From positions 1 to 45,736 of IMG/VR virus record IMGVR_UViG_3300047557_004297: 45,736 nt of DNA; one strand, given 5' to 3'. The notes beneath the pieces are model-generated. The model was given only the letters and a program-made list of their open reading frames with translations, searched no databases and was not told where the DNA came from. Origin of the DNA: a virus. Shown one piece after another: positions 34,150 to 42,079 of this stretch; position 1 is the first letter of the stretch; each line of letters begins with the position of its first letter. The translations under genes and the position numbers were made by a program.

Positions 34150-34956
34150 ATGCTCACAATTAACGAGGAATATTTTGACAAACATTATTATTTCCTTCTT
34201 CGTGAAAAAAAGGACGGAGGACACCTTTGGTTTGCTGCAGAACCTACTTTATCAGAGGCAAGAAAAAAAGATAGTTACATCAAACTTCCCAAAAACGCAA
34301 TTGAAAAAGTGAAAAAACATTTGGAAAAATTAATTAAGTCCAAAAACAAAAAATCCACCAAAGAAGTAAAAAGTGAGATTGAAGAATTGGTTGATTTGGA
34401 TGGTTCATTGAAGACTTCGGCAATTCCTATTTTGGACCCAAGACTTCACCCAAGAAAAACCATGGACCAAACCATCCAAGCCACCACACAACCTGGTAAC
34501 TATTTGGCAAGAACTTATGCTGGTGGTAGAACATTCTATTCTGAAACTGAAATGAAGGAAGAGGATTTGTCAGGAGCATTTGGATACGAAGAAACAAAAG
34601 ACCTTCCACCAAAACAAACGGTAAAAAAACTCAAATCTATGGGAGTTGACAATCCCGTCGAAAGAGCAATCGAATTTGGTAAAGACCCAAAAATTTCTCA
34701 AGAGAAAAAGAAAAAGGGTAGTCAAATGAGAATTCGTCTTCAAGAAAAAGAAATTCTTGATAAAATTGCTCGGGAGAGAATGGCAAAAATGGTTGAAGAT
34801 ATTTTGGTTGGAAAAGAAAAAACAAAATCATCAAAAGACGTACAAAAATTAAAAAAAGACAATTTGGAAATTTCTAAATCTATGACCAAGGACTTTTTGG
34901 ATTTACTCAAACAAATTGAAGACGAACAAAGTAAAATATTAAAATCTTCTAAATGA
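34150..34956 (+). CDS. Unknown Lys/Glu-rich protein, coiled-coil ends
   Basis: The 268-residue protein has a folded N-terminus (about 1-45, with HYYFLLREKKDGGHLWFAAE), a charged helix rich in Lys (about 48-80), a central segment with Pro and Gly, and a long charged C-terminal helix (about 180-268) with coiled-coil character. No enzyme motif is visible. Position behind a late-type octamer and ahead of other small genes suggests a structural, scaffold or assembly role, which is only an inference. Its stop overlaps the next start by four bases (ATGA). Confidence 0.75.
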   Translation: MLTINEEYFDKHYYFLLREKKDGGHLWFAAEPTLSEARKKDSYIKLPKNAIEKVKKHLEKLIKSKNKKSTKEVKSEIEELVDLDGSLKTSAIPILDPRLHPRKTMDQTIQATTQPGNYLARTYAGGRTFYSETEMKEEDLSGAFGYEETKDLPPKQTVKKLKSMGVDNPVERAIEFGKDPKISQEKKKKGSQMRIRLQEKEILDKIARERMAKMVEDILVGKEKTKSSKDVQKLKKDNLEISKSMTKDFLDLLKQIEDEQSKILKSSK

Positions 34957-35432
34957 ACAGTAAATTATATTCTTCATCTCAAGGAGTTGTCCCCTTTCCA
35001 AAGGAGCTAAGATTGCACCTGAAGAATGCCTTTGCCAAGTTTCAAAATGTTGATGAGAATACCGATGGTTACAAAAGAAACCTTGAACTTCAAAATCAAA
35101 AGTCGATTGATTACAAACAACTAAAAAGAATAAAAAACTTTTTTGACAATTTCAGAGGTAACGTAAAAGACCCTTCATTTAATTTGAATGGAGGTATTGA
35201 AATGAAAAATTGGGTTGAGAATGTTCTACGTCAAATGAGAGAACGTACAAAACTTCACAACCAAGATGCCAAACCAGATTCACCAACAATTGACAAGAAT
35301 GACTTGAAAGCAAACATTGGTAATTTGGTTCGACCCTCAAAGGAACATAAGACCGCACAACAAAAATATGTTGCCGAACAAACGGTGGTTGAAAGTTTAA
35401 AGAGGATAAAAGATATAATATCTAAAATTTAA
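34953..35432 (+). CDS. Unknown helical protein
   Basis: The 159-residue protein is mostly charged helices (NFFDNFRGNVKD, WVENVLRQMRERTKLH, VVESLKRIKDIISKI) with a short N-terminal Ser-rich segment. I recognise no family. It is coupled to its neighbours by ATGA at the start and a two-base gap at the end, so it belongs to the five-gene late-type operon. Confidence 0.75.
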   Translation: MNSKLYSSSQGVVPFPKELRLHLKNAFAKFQNVDENTDGYKRNLELQNQKSIDYKQLKRIKNFFDNFRGNVKDPSFNLNGGIEMKNWVENVLRQMRERTKLHNQDAKPDSPTIDKNDLKANIGNLVRPSKEHKTAQQKYVAEQTVVESLKRIKDIISKI

Positions 35433-35434
35433 TT

Positions 35435-35734
35435 ATGTCAAATTCTAATCCCTACAGTGTAGACTTAAGTCAAACGGAACCAAACCAATTGACCGCAATT
35501 GCCGATGCTGAGAGAAAAAAACTTATTACAAGAAATGACTTCATCAAAGATGCTGATGAGTATGGAGTAACAAATTCTCAAGCTCTTGCTGATGGCGATG
35601 ATATGGGTAGAGGTACCGGTGTTTATCTTGATGTGTATAATGACAAAGCAGGTACAAGTGTCGATATCTTCGAAAGAAAAGATGATATCAAAATTAACAA
35701 ATACAATAAGTTCAAAACATACCCCAATTTCTAA
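35435..35734 (+). CDS. Unknown small acidic protein
   Basis: The 99-residue protein contains an acidic Asp/Asn-rich middle (DADEYGVTNSQALADGDDMG) and a closing beta-like stretch (SVDIFERKDDIKINKYNKF). No family is recognised. Its stop overlaps the ATG of the WYL-like gene by one base (TAATG). Confidence 0.75.
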   Translation: MSNSNPYSVDLSQTEPNQLTAIADAERKKLITRNDFIKDADEYGVTNSQALADGDDMGRGTGVYLDVYNDKAGTSVDIFERKDDIKINKYNKFKTYPNF

Positions 35735-36114
35735 TGAAATTATTTGGCGTCTTTAGAGAATTAATTACAGAAATCGCATCTTTGGATTCGATTCAAGACG
35801 CCATTAAAAATAAAAAACGTGTTGTTATCTATTACGATGGAGATGAACCAGGTGGTCGTGGTCTTCGTTTGATTGAACCTGTTTGTTTGGGAAGAAGTAA
35901 ACGAAACAACTTAGTACTAAGGGCTTGGGATGACGAAGGTGCCTCTCACCGTGGTTATTTAGGAACAAGACCTATGCCGGGTTGGAGACTTTTCAAAGTA
36001 GATAAAATATTGTCTTTCAAACCAACCGCCGAAGTTTTCACAACACCAAGACCAAATTACAATCCAAATGGTGACAAAAGCATGACTTCTGTTATTATTA
36101 ATGCAAAGTTTTAA
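35734..36114 (+). CDS. WYL-like domain protein
   Basis: The 126-residue protein has the beta-barrel pattern of WYL domains: KKRVVIYYDGDE (about 27-38), GLRLIEPVCLGRSKRNN (the R-x-IEP strand), LVLRAWDDEG and PGWRLFKVDKILSFKPT (the final strand with W-R-x-F-x-x-D-x-I). WYL domains sense ligands or nucleic acids, usually in larger transcription regulators or Cas-associated proteins. Here it stands alone, with a short N-terminal helix and a Pro-rich tail. A regulatory or nucleic-acid-binding role is possible but not shown. Confidence 0.65.
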   Translation: MKLFGVFRELITEIASLDSIQDAIKNKKRVVIYYDGDEPGGRGLRLIEPVCLGRSKRNNLVLRAWDDEGASHRGYLGTRPMPGWRLFKVDKILSFKPTAEVFTTPRPNYNPNGDKSMTSVIINAKF

Positions 36115-36117
36115 GAT

Positions 36118-36747
36118 ATGGACCCACAAAAATTAGCAATGGCTAAAGCCATCATGGACAGAAACTCCCAAATGGACAGAGGAGGTTCTAGTAAATCGAG
36201 TGAAAGAAGTTTTCAACCAGAAATGCAAATGGAGGAATTTAATATTCCCCAAGCCAAATACAATATCCCACAAGAGTTTTTAGCGGAAACTCCAAGACAA
36301 CAAAATATGTCGATGCCTATGAATGTGCCGATGAACATGCCTTTGTCCGAAATGGCTGCACCAACACCGAAACAATTCATGAACAAACCATATCCTAAGG
36401 CTTCCGTTGATGCAATTCAGAACTCAAAACTACCTGATGCAATCAAGAAGTTGATGATTGAACACCCTATCGAACAACCCGGTGTTAGTAATGGTGTAAC
36501 TCTAACTGACGAGCTTGTTGAAAAGGCATCTCGTTTGATGGGTACTAAAAAACCTCAAGTCAACGAACAAACTTCACAAGTCAATTCTAGCGGACTAAGA
36601 GAAATGATGAAAGATGTTGTTCGTGAAGTTTTGAAAGAGAACGGTTTGATTGCCGAGTCGGTGGAAAAGTCAAATGACAACTTCAAGTTTCAAGTCGGAA
36701 AACATTTGTTCGAAGGGAAACTTACAAAGATTAAGAAATTGTCTTAA
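36118..36747 (+). CDS. Unknown Met/Pro-rich protein with conserved-looking C-terminus
   Basis: The 209-residue protein begins with a disordered Met/Pro/Gln-rich half (MPMNVPMNMPLSEMAAPTPK) and ends with a helix and beta hairpin (MMKDVVREVLKENGLIAES, then FKFQVGKHLFEGKLTKIKK). The tail resembles short C-terminal modules in T4-like phage head or scaffold-related proteins, but I cannot name it. It is the last gene of the operon; the next gene follows after 57 bases with a possible separate promoter. Confidence 0.7.
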   Translation: MDPQKLAMAKAIMDRNSQMDRGGSSKSSERSFQPEMQMEEFNIPQAKYNIPQEFLAETPRQQNMSMPMNVPMNMPLSEMAAPTPKQFMNKPYPKASVDAIQNSKLPDAIKKLMIEHPIEQPGVSNGVTLTDELVEKASRLMGTKKPQVNEQTSQVNSSGLREMMKDVVREVLKENGLIAESVEKSNDNFKFQVGKHLFEGKLTKIKKLS

Positions 36748-36804
36748 CCCCCCTTTATTACTTCTCAGCCAATTGTTATATTTTAGGGAAACCTATTATT
36801 GACA

Positions 36805-38019
36805 ATGGCAAAAATTAACATTTTGGTGGTCCCATCCGACCGTTCGGGTGTCGGAAAGTTCCGTTCTATTGACCCCCATATTTTTTTACAAAACGAATTC
36901 CCTGATGATTTCTACGTGGAGATTGAGTTCAATCCACCTATGAATGATTTATCTTTTTACGACAAATTTCAAATTGTTGTTTACCACCGTAGTTTGGGAC
37001 CCGACTTCGAGAAGTCTTACGAAGTAGTGGAAAAACTCAAACAAAAAGGAATTGTTACTATTTGTGATATTGATGACTATTGGAGACCAACTAAGGAACA
37101 CCCAATCCATGATATAATTGTCTACAACAAGGTGGATGAAAAGATTAGAAAGAGTGTTGGACAAGCGGGTATTGTTACTACCACCACAACATTTTTTGCA
37201 GATGAAATCAAGAAATTCAACAAAAATGTTTACTTATTCCCCAACGCAATCAATCCAAATGAACCTCAGTTCAGAGAACCAACTCCTGAGTCTGACAGAT
37301 TAAGAATCGGATGGTTGGGTGGTTCATCACACCTTCACGACTTGAAACTCCTTAACGATTCTTTCGCTAAGATTACACACCTCAAGGACCAAGTACAATA
37401 TGTTCTTTGTGGTTTTGACACTCGTGGTACAATTACTGAAATCAACGCACAAACAGGGGAACACAAAAAACGAAACATCAAACCTGAAGAAACTGTTTGG
37501 GCTCGTTATGAAGAAATCTTCACTCAGAATTATAAGATTATATCTGACGAATACAAAAACCAACTTCAGAAATGGGAACAGAAAGAATACCCTGAGTTTG
37601 CCAACGAGGCTTACCGTCGAGTATGGACACTACCTGTTACTTCATATGCTAAAAATTACGCGAAATTTGACGTATCTTTGGCACCGATTAAAAACCATAT
37701 GTTCAACCGAGTGAAATCACAACTTAAAGTTATTGAGGCGGGTTTTTATAAGAAGGCACTTATCGCCTCGAACATTGGACCCTACACCATTGATTTGAAA
37801 CATTGTTTGAAAAACGGACAATTTGTCGATGGTAACGCACTCTTGGTTGATGAAAAAAGAAATCATGCCGATTGGGCAAAATACATTCAAAAACTTTTAC
37901 AAAATCCAAACATGGTCAAAGATATGGGTGAACGACTCTACGAAACCGTTAAAGATGTTTATGATTTGAACAAAGTAACAAAAGACCGAGCTGAATTTTA
38001 CAAAAGTTTAATTAAATAA
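36805..38019 (+). CDS. GT4-like glycosyltransferase
   Basis: The 404-residue protein (ATG 36805; a TTG six bases earlier is less likely) has a GT-B fold: NILVVPSDRSGVGKFRSIDP at the N-terminus with the Gly-rich acceptor turn, VTICDIDDYW, PNAINPNEP, then RLRIGWLGGSSHLHDL starting the donor lobe, and VSLAPIKNHMFNRVKSQLKVIEAGFYKKALIAS (split here as the donor-binding region near residues 290-320). Specificity is not readable. It opens the plus-strand glycan operon. A weak TATATTTTA element is at 36777-36785. Confidence 0.85.
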   Translation: MAKINILVVPSDRSGVGKFRSIDPHIFLQNEFPDDFYVEIEFNPPMNDLSFYDKFQIVVYHRSLGPDFEKSYEVVEKLKQKGIVTICDIDDYWRPTKEHPIHDIIVYNKVDEKIRKSVGQAGIVTTTTTFFADEIKKFNKNVYLFPNAINPNEPQFREPTPESDRLRIGWLGGSSHLHDLKLLNDSFAKITHLKDQVQYVLCGFDTRGTITEINAQTGEHKKRNIKPEETVWARYEEIFTQNYKIISDEYKNQLQKWEQKEYPEFANEAYRRVWTLPVTSYAKNYAKFDVSLAPIKNHMFNRVKSQLKVIEAGFYKKALIASNIGPYTIDLKHCLKNGQFVDGNALLVDEKRNHADWAKYIQKLLQNPNMVKDMGERLYETVKDVYDLNKVTKDRAEFYKSLIK

Positions 38020-38021
38020 TT

Positions 38022-38732
38022 ATGATTAAAATTCCAATAACCAAGATTTTATTTTTGGATATCGAGACTGTTGGTTTAGAAAAAAACTACACGGCATGTG
38101 TGGAAAAACATCCTAAAATCGCTGAGCAGTTTGACAAATACTTTGATTGGTTCCTCAAAAGATTTCCTGAGGACCAACTCATCGAGGAGGACCAAAAGAA
38201 CAAAGTATTTGCGACACGTTGTGCTTTGGTACCTGAATTTGCCAAAATCGTCTGCATCAGTGTTGCCTTTGTTTTAGAAAATGGTGAAGTCAAAAAACAA
38301 ACGTTTTCCAATCACAACGAAAAACAACTTTTGTCTGATTGTCAACAACTTTTGGACCGTTGTGGTCGATTGGACTTTTGGCTTTGTGGACACAACCTTA
38401 AGAATTTCGATATTCCAATGATGGCAAAAAGAATGGTAATCAACGGATTACTTCCACCTTCCATTCTACCCTCTTACGATACAAAACCATGGGACATCAA
38501 AGCAATTGATACTCGTGAGATTTGGCAGTTTGGAGCCTACACAGCAATCGGTTCTTTGGACTTGATGTGTGCATCTATGGATGTCCCATCACCAAAAGAT
38601 GGTGAAGTAACAGGTGACAAAGTCCACGACGCTTATTGGAATCAAAACAAACTCCAAGAAATTGCCGACTACTGTGAAAAAGACGTTAATGTATTAATCG
38701 ACATTATTAAAAAATTAAAATCACTTAAATGA
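38022..38732 (+). CDS. DnaQ-like 3'-5' exonuclease (PolB-exo type)
   Basis: The 236-residue protein has the DEDD catalytic signature: FLDIETVG (residues 11-18, D-x-E), GHNLKNFDIPMMAKRM (about 123-138, second Asp) and YCEKDVNVL (about 217-225, Y-x-x-x-D). This combination with Tyr marks the DEDDy class and fits predicted exonucleases related to family B polymerase proofreading domains. It may trim DNA ends or RNA. It is additional to the proofreading domain in the phage polymerase. It sits inside the glycan operon, overlapping the dUTPase gene by four bases. Confidence 0.88.
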   Translation: MIKIPITKILFLDIETVGLEKNYTACVEKHPKIAEQFDKYFDWFLKRFPEDQLIEEDQKNKVFATRCALVPEFAKIVCISVAFVLENGEVKKQTFSNHNEKQLLSDCQQLLDRCGRLDFWLCGHNLKNFDIPMMAKRMVINGLLPPSILPSYDTKPWDIKAIDTREIWQFGAYTAIGSLDLMCASMDVPSPKDGEVTGDKVHDAYWNQNKLQEIADYCEKDVNVLIDIIKKLKSLK

Positions 38733-39337
38733 GTAATTACGATTTAAATGACCCTGAATTTACCAAGGAACTCCTCAATCTCTACGAAGAAATTAAAAAA
38801 ATAGAGGACGAGGAGAATCCCGTTTTAGCCGACCTTGAAGATAAGTTAGGATTCAAGATTTCCGACTTTGAGGAATTCTTACACGAGGCAATGACTAAAA
38901 GACCTTTCTATTATAAAAAATTACATGAAGACGCTGTTGAACCTGCTTATGTTTATTCAGGTGATTCAGGTTTTGACTTACATAGTGTTGAAGAGGTTCA
39001 CTTCTTACCCTTTGAAAGAAAATTGGTTCCAACAGGTTTGTCATTTGATATTCCCGAGGGATTTGAACTACAAATTAGAACTAAGAGTGGACTTGCACTT
39101 AAACAAGGTCTTATGGTTTTAAATAGTCCTGGTACTGTTGACCAAGGTTATACTGGTGAAGTCAAAGTTATTCTAATGAACATGAATAATACGACTATAA
39201 CAGTTGATAAAGGACAAAAAATTGCTCAGGCAGTTTTGTGTTCCGTAGAATCAGGTGCTAAAGTTATGTTGATGAAAACTGAGGAAATTGACGAAAAAGA
39301 CCGAGGTGATAAAGGATTTGGTTCAACTGGAATTTAA
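38729..39337 (+). CDS. dut: dUTPase (deoxyuridine triphosphatase)
   Basis: All five motifs of trimeric dUTPases are present in order: YSGDSGFDLHS (I, about 75-85), RTKSGLA (II, about 117), GTVDQGYTGEV (III, about 134, with catalytic Asp), GQKIAQAVL (IV, about 163) and RGDKGFGSTG (V, about 191-200). The enzyme cleaves dUTP to dUMP and pyrophosphate, keeping uracil out of DNA and supplying dTMP precursor. The protein is 202 residues, with an added N-terminal helical region of about 60 residues not found in standard forms (about 140-150). The next gene starts one base after its stop. Confidence 0.95.
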   Translation: MSNYDLNDPEFTKELLNLYEEIKKIEDEENPVLADLEDKLGFKISDFEEFLHEAMTKRPFYYKKLHEDAVEPAYVYSGDSGFDLHSVEEVHFLPFERKLVPTGLSFDIPEGFELQIRTKSGLALKQGLMVLNSPGTVDQGYTGEVKVILMNMNNTTITVDKGQKIAQAVLCSVESGAKVMLMKTEEIDEKDRGDKGFGSTGI

Positions 39338-39338
39338 A

Positions 39339-39725
39339 ATGGAGAATGTAAGTCCCGTATTACCCGAAGGGGTAAAAAACTACCTTATCGATATTGATGG
39401 AACAATCACGGAAGATGTACCCAATGAAGAACCTTGGAGAATGGTAAATTGCGAACCTTACGAAGGGTCTTTATCAATCATTAATAAATGGTTCACCGAA
39501 GGTCACATTATTACTTTTTTTACTTCAAGAACTGAAGAACATCGTGAAGTGACAGAATCATGGTTGAAGAAAAATGGATTCAATTACCATAACCTTTTAA
39601 TGGGTAAACCTCGTGGTGGGAACTACCATTGGATTGACAATCATATCGTCAGAGCCACTCGATATAACGGAGCTTGGACACCCTTAACAAAAGTTAAAAC
39701 AGACATAGAAGTTTTTGAAAAATGA
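39339..39725 (+). CDS. HAD-like phosphatase
   Basis: The 128-residue protein (ATG 39339, directly after the dUTPase stop; a longer frame inside dUTPase was rejected) shows HAD motif I YLIDIDGTITED (about 15-26) and motif II IITFFTSRTEEHREV (about 50-64), then a short core with RGGNYHWIDNH and an acidic motif. Size fits small sugar-phosphate or nucleotide phosphatases lacking a cap. In this cluster a sugar-phosphate substrate is plausible but unproven. The following gene overlaps by four bases. Confidence 0.82.
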   Translation: MENVSPVLPEGVKNYLIDIDGTITEDVPNEEPWRMVNCEPYEGSLSIINKWFTEGHIITFFTSRTEEHREVTESWLKKNGFNYHNLLMGKPRGGNYHWIDNHIVRATRYNGAWTPLTKVKTDIEVFEK

Positions 39726-41368
39726 TTACAATTGCGTTTTCAACAAAATCAGAAAAACCTGAACTCATTGAACACTTCCAAAAGTCTTCGGGATATGAGA
39801 AAGGCGTTCACGTTATTCAAAAAATTAATAACGGAGAAAAATCTTTATCACAAGTTTATAATGAGGTTCTCAAAGAAAGTCCAAACGACATCATAATCTT
39901 CACCCACGACGACGTTTATTTTGACACTAAGGCTTGGTACCACAAAATAAAAAGTCATTTTGAGAAAAGTGAATATGGTATCTTAGGATTGGCGGGGACA
40001 ACACATTTGTCAGAAACAGGACAATGGTGGGAAACTTCCAAGAGGAAAGATATGGTAGGTATTGTCAATCACGAAAGTGGGGGTAGAAAATGGGAGTCCA
40101 AATATTCTGAAGCGATTGGTAATGACATCTATCCTGTTGTAATTGTTGATGGTGTCTTTATTGCAGTGGACAGAAAAAAACTCAAGAAAAACTTCAACGA
40201 AGAGTTCCAAGGGTTTCACTTTTATGACTTACCATTTTGTTATGAAAACTACATGGAAGGAGTTAAAGTTGGTGTCATTACTAATGTTAGACTGACCCAT
40301 AAGTCTGTTGGTATGACAAATGAACAATGGGAAAAGAATAGAAAACTTTTTACTGAAAAATATGCCGAGACTCTTCCCACCAAAGTTCCTTTTGACCCAA
40401 GTAGAAAAATCAAAGTTTTATTGTCTTGCATTTCTTTTAGAACTTTTACAGGTTCTGAAGTATACGTCTATGAATTAGCAAGAAGTTTAAAAAAACAAAA
40501 TTGTCAAGTGACTGTAATGTCACAAATCGGTGGACCACTGACCGCCTTGGCACAGAAAGAAGGAATAAAGTGTGTTTCTTTTGAAAATGCACCTGGATTT
40601 AAACTGGGTGACGGTAAATGGGGTCTCATCAATCCTGAAGGTAAAATGGAAGTATCGAAACCAAACATTATGTACAAAACAGGCGAAGTTGATTTTGATA
40701 TCATTCATTGTCAACACAAACCTGTTGTCGAGAGAATTCTTAACATGTACCCCTCAATCGACAAAGTTTGTACAATTCACTCTGAGGTTATGTCCAAAAA
40801 TTTAGAGGACCCAATTATTGACGATTCTATAAAAAAATACATTGCAATTCGCCCTGAAATTAAAGAACATTTGATTAATAATTTTGACATTCCTTCAGAA
40901 AAAATTGAAGTAATCTACAACCCTGTCGATAAAGAAAAATTCACACTAAAAAATCCACAAGATAAAAACTATGTTTTGTTTGTTGGCACAATCGATTATC
41001 TGAGAAAAGAGACAATTATGGATTTGATTGATTACACCGGAGAAAATAACAAAGAGTTGTGGTTGGTTGGTCAAAATAATTCTGAATACTTTGATGTTAT
41101 TGTGAGTCACCCTCACGTCAAGCATTTTCCACCTACTTGGGACTTGAAGAATTTTTTGATGAACGCCAGTGAAACTGCTGGAATTCAACTTGGTAGAACG
41201 ACTATTGAGAGTTGGATTGCCGGTAAAAAATCTTGGATATACAAAGTAGATTCTGCGGGTATTATTTTATCAAAAGAATTGACTGAAGCACCTGAAGATG
41301 TTGATAAATTTTATTCCGAAAATGTTGCAAAACAAACTCGTGAATTATTCGTAAATGTTTTGTCGTAA
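39722..41368 (+). CDS. Two-domain glycosyltransferase (GT-A plus GT4)
   Basis: The 548-residue protein joins two sugar transferases. Residues 1 to about 215 are a GT-A module: SLSQVYNEVLKESPNDIIIF followed by THDDVYFD (DxD-like), IVDGVFIAVDRKKL and FHFYDLPFCYENYM. Residues about 222-548 are a GT-B module of the GT4 type: FRTFTGSEVYVYELARSL, IHCQHKPVVERIL, VIYNPVDKEKF and a donor lobe with YVLFVGTIDYLRKE and TIESWIAGKKSWIY. Such fusions build two successive linkages on one chain. It is coupled to neighbours by an ATGA start and an ATG at its own stop. Confidence 0.85.
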   Translation: MITIAFSTKSEKPELIEHFQKSSGYEKGVHVIQKINNGEKSLSQVYNEVLKESPNDIIIFTHDDVYFDTKAWYHKIKSHFEKSEYGILGLAGTTHLSETGQWWETSKRKDMVGIVNHESGGRKWESKYSEAIGNDIYPVVIVDGVFIAVDRKKLKKNFNEEFQGFHFYDLPFCYENYMEGVKVGVITNVRLTHKSVGMTNEQWEKNRKLFTEKYAETLPTKVPFDPSRKIKVLLSCISFRTFTGSEVYVYELARSLKKQNCQVTVMSQIGGPLTALAQKEGIKCVSFENAPGFKLGDGKWGLINPEGKMEVSKPNIMYKTGEVDFDIIHCQHKPVVERILNMYPSIDKVCTIHSEVMSKNLEDPIIDDSIKKYIAIRPEIKEHLINNFDIPSEKIEVIYNPVDKEKFTLKNPQDKNYVLFVGTIDYLRKETIMDLIDYTGENNKELWLVGQNNSEYFDVIVSHPHVKHFPPTWDLKNFLMNASETAGIQLGRTTIESWIAGKKSWIYKVDSAGIILSKELTEAPEDVDKFYSENVAKQTRELFVNVLS

Positions 41369-42078
41369 TGGTAATTCTAACAACAACTTATAATTGTGAA
41401 AATTTTGTAGAACGTTCTTTGATGACAATAATGTCTCAAAGATACGGAGATTTCAAATGTTACATAACGGATGACTTGTCTACTGATGGTACGGTCGATG
41501 TTGTGAAAAAAACAATTCAAAATGACCCGAGATTTATTCTCATACAGAATTCCAGAAAAATGTATCAACCGGGAAATTATGACCAAATAATTCGAGGTAT
41601 GAACATCAAGGATAACGAAGTTTGTATTGAAGTTGATGGTGACGATTGGTTACCCAATTCAAATGTTTTTGGGAAAATCGCTGAGATATATTCTGACCCT
41701 GAAGTTTGGATGACAAGTGGTTCTTTCAAATACCATGATGGAAGACAAGGATTTGCACAACCCCCACACAGTTTCAATCAAGTCAGAAGTCTTAACTTCA
41801 CTCTTTCGCATCTTAGAACTTGGAGAGCTTGGTTGTGGAATAGAATTGACCCCCAAGATTTGAAAGATGAAAATGGTGATTATTGGAGTGTTGCCGGTGA
41901 TTTAGCTTTTATGTACCCAATGTTTGAAATGGCAGGACCTGACCACTTTAAATTTATTTCAGACATCTTATATGTTTACAATGAGTCAAATCCATTGAAC
42001 GACCATAAAGTCAACATGGGAAAAGTTATGGAATCTGTTAATAAACTTCGAGCTAAGCAACCTTACGAAAGACTTTAA
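41368..42078 (+). CDS. GT2 family glycosyltransferase
   Basis: The 236-residue protein is a GT-A enzyme of the GT2 type. VILTTTYNCENFVERSLMTI (about 2-21) starts the fold, CYITDDLSTDGTVDVV (about 32-47) holds the D-D-x-S-x-D-G-T signature, and CIEVDGDDWLPN (about 86-97) gives the DxDD metal-binding motif. It is shorter than typical GT2 proteins and lacks membrane segments. It overlaps the preceding gene by one base and is followed after one base by the next gene. Confidence 0.9.
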   Translation: MVILTTTYNCENFVERSLMTIMSQRYGDFKCYITDDLSTDGTVDVVKKTIQNDPRFILIQNSRKMYQPGNYDQIIRGMNIKDNEVCIEVDGDDWLPNSNVFGKIAEIYSDPEVWMTSGSFKYHDGRQGFAQPPHSFNQVRSLNFTLSHLRTWRAWLWNRIDPQDLKDENGDYWSVAGDLAFMYPMFEMAGPDHFKFISDILYVYNESNPLNDHKVNMGKVMESVNKLRAKQPYERL

Positions 42079-42079
42079 T

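Noticed and set aside
39288-39338. In-frame ATG for the HAD phosphatase inside the dUTPase gene
   Set aside because: The 17 added residues are the out-of-frame reading of conserved dUTPase motif V. ATG 39339 follows the dUTPase stop by one base.
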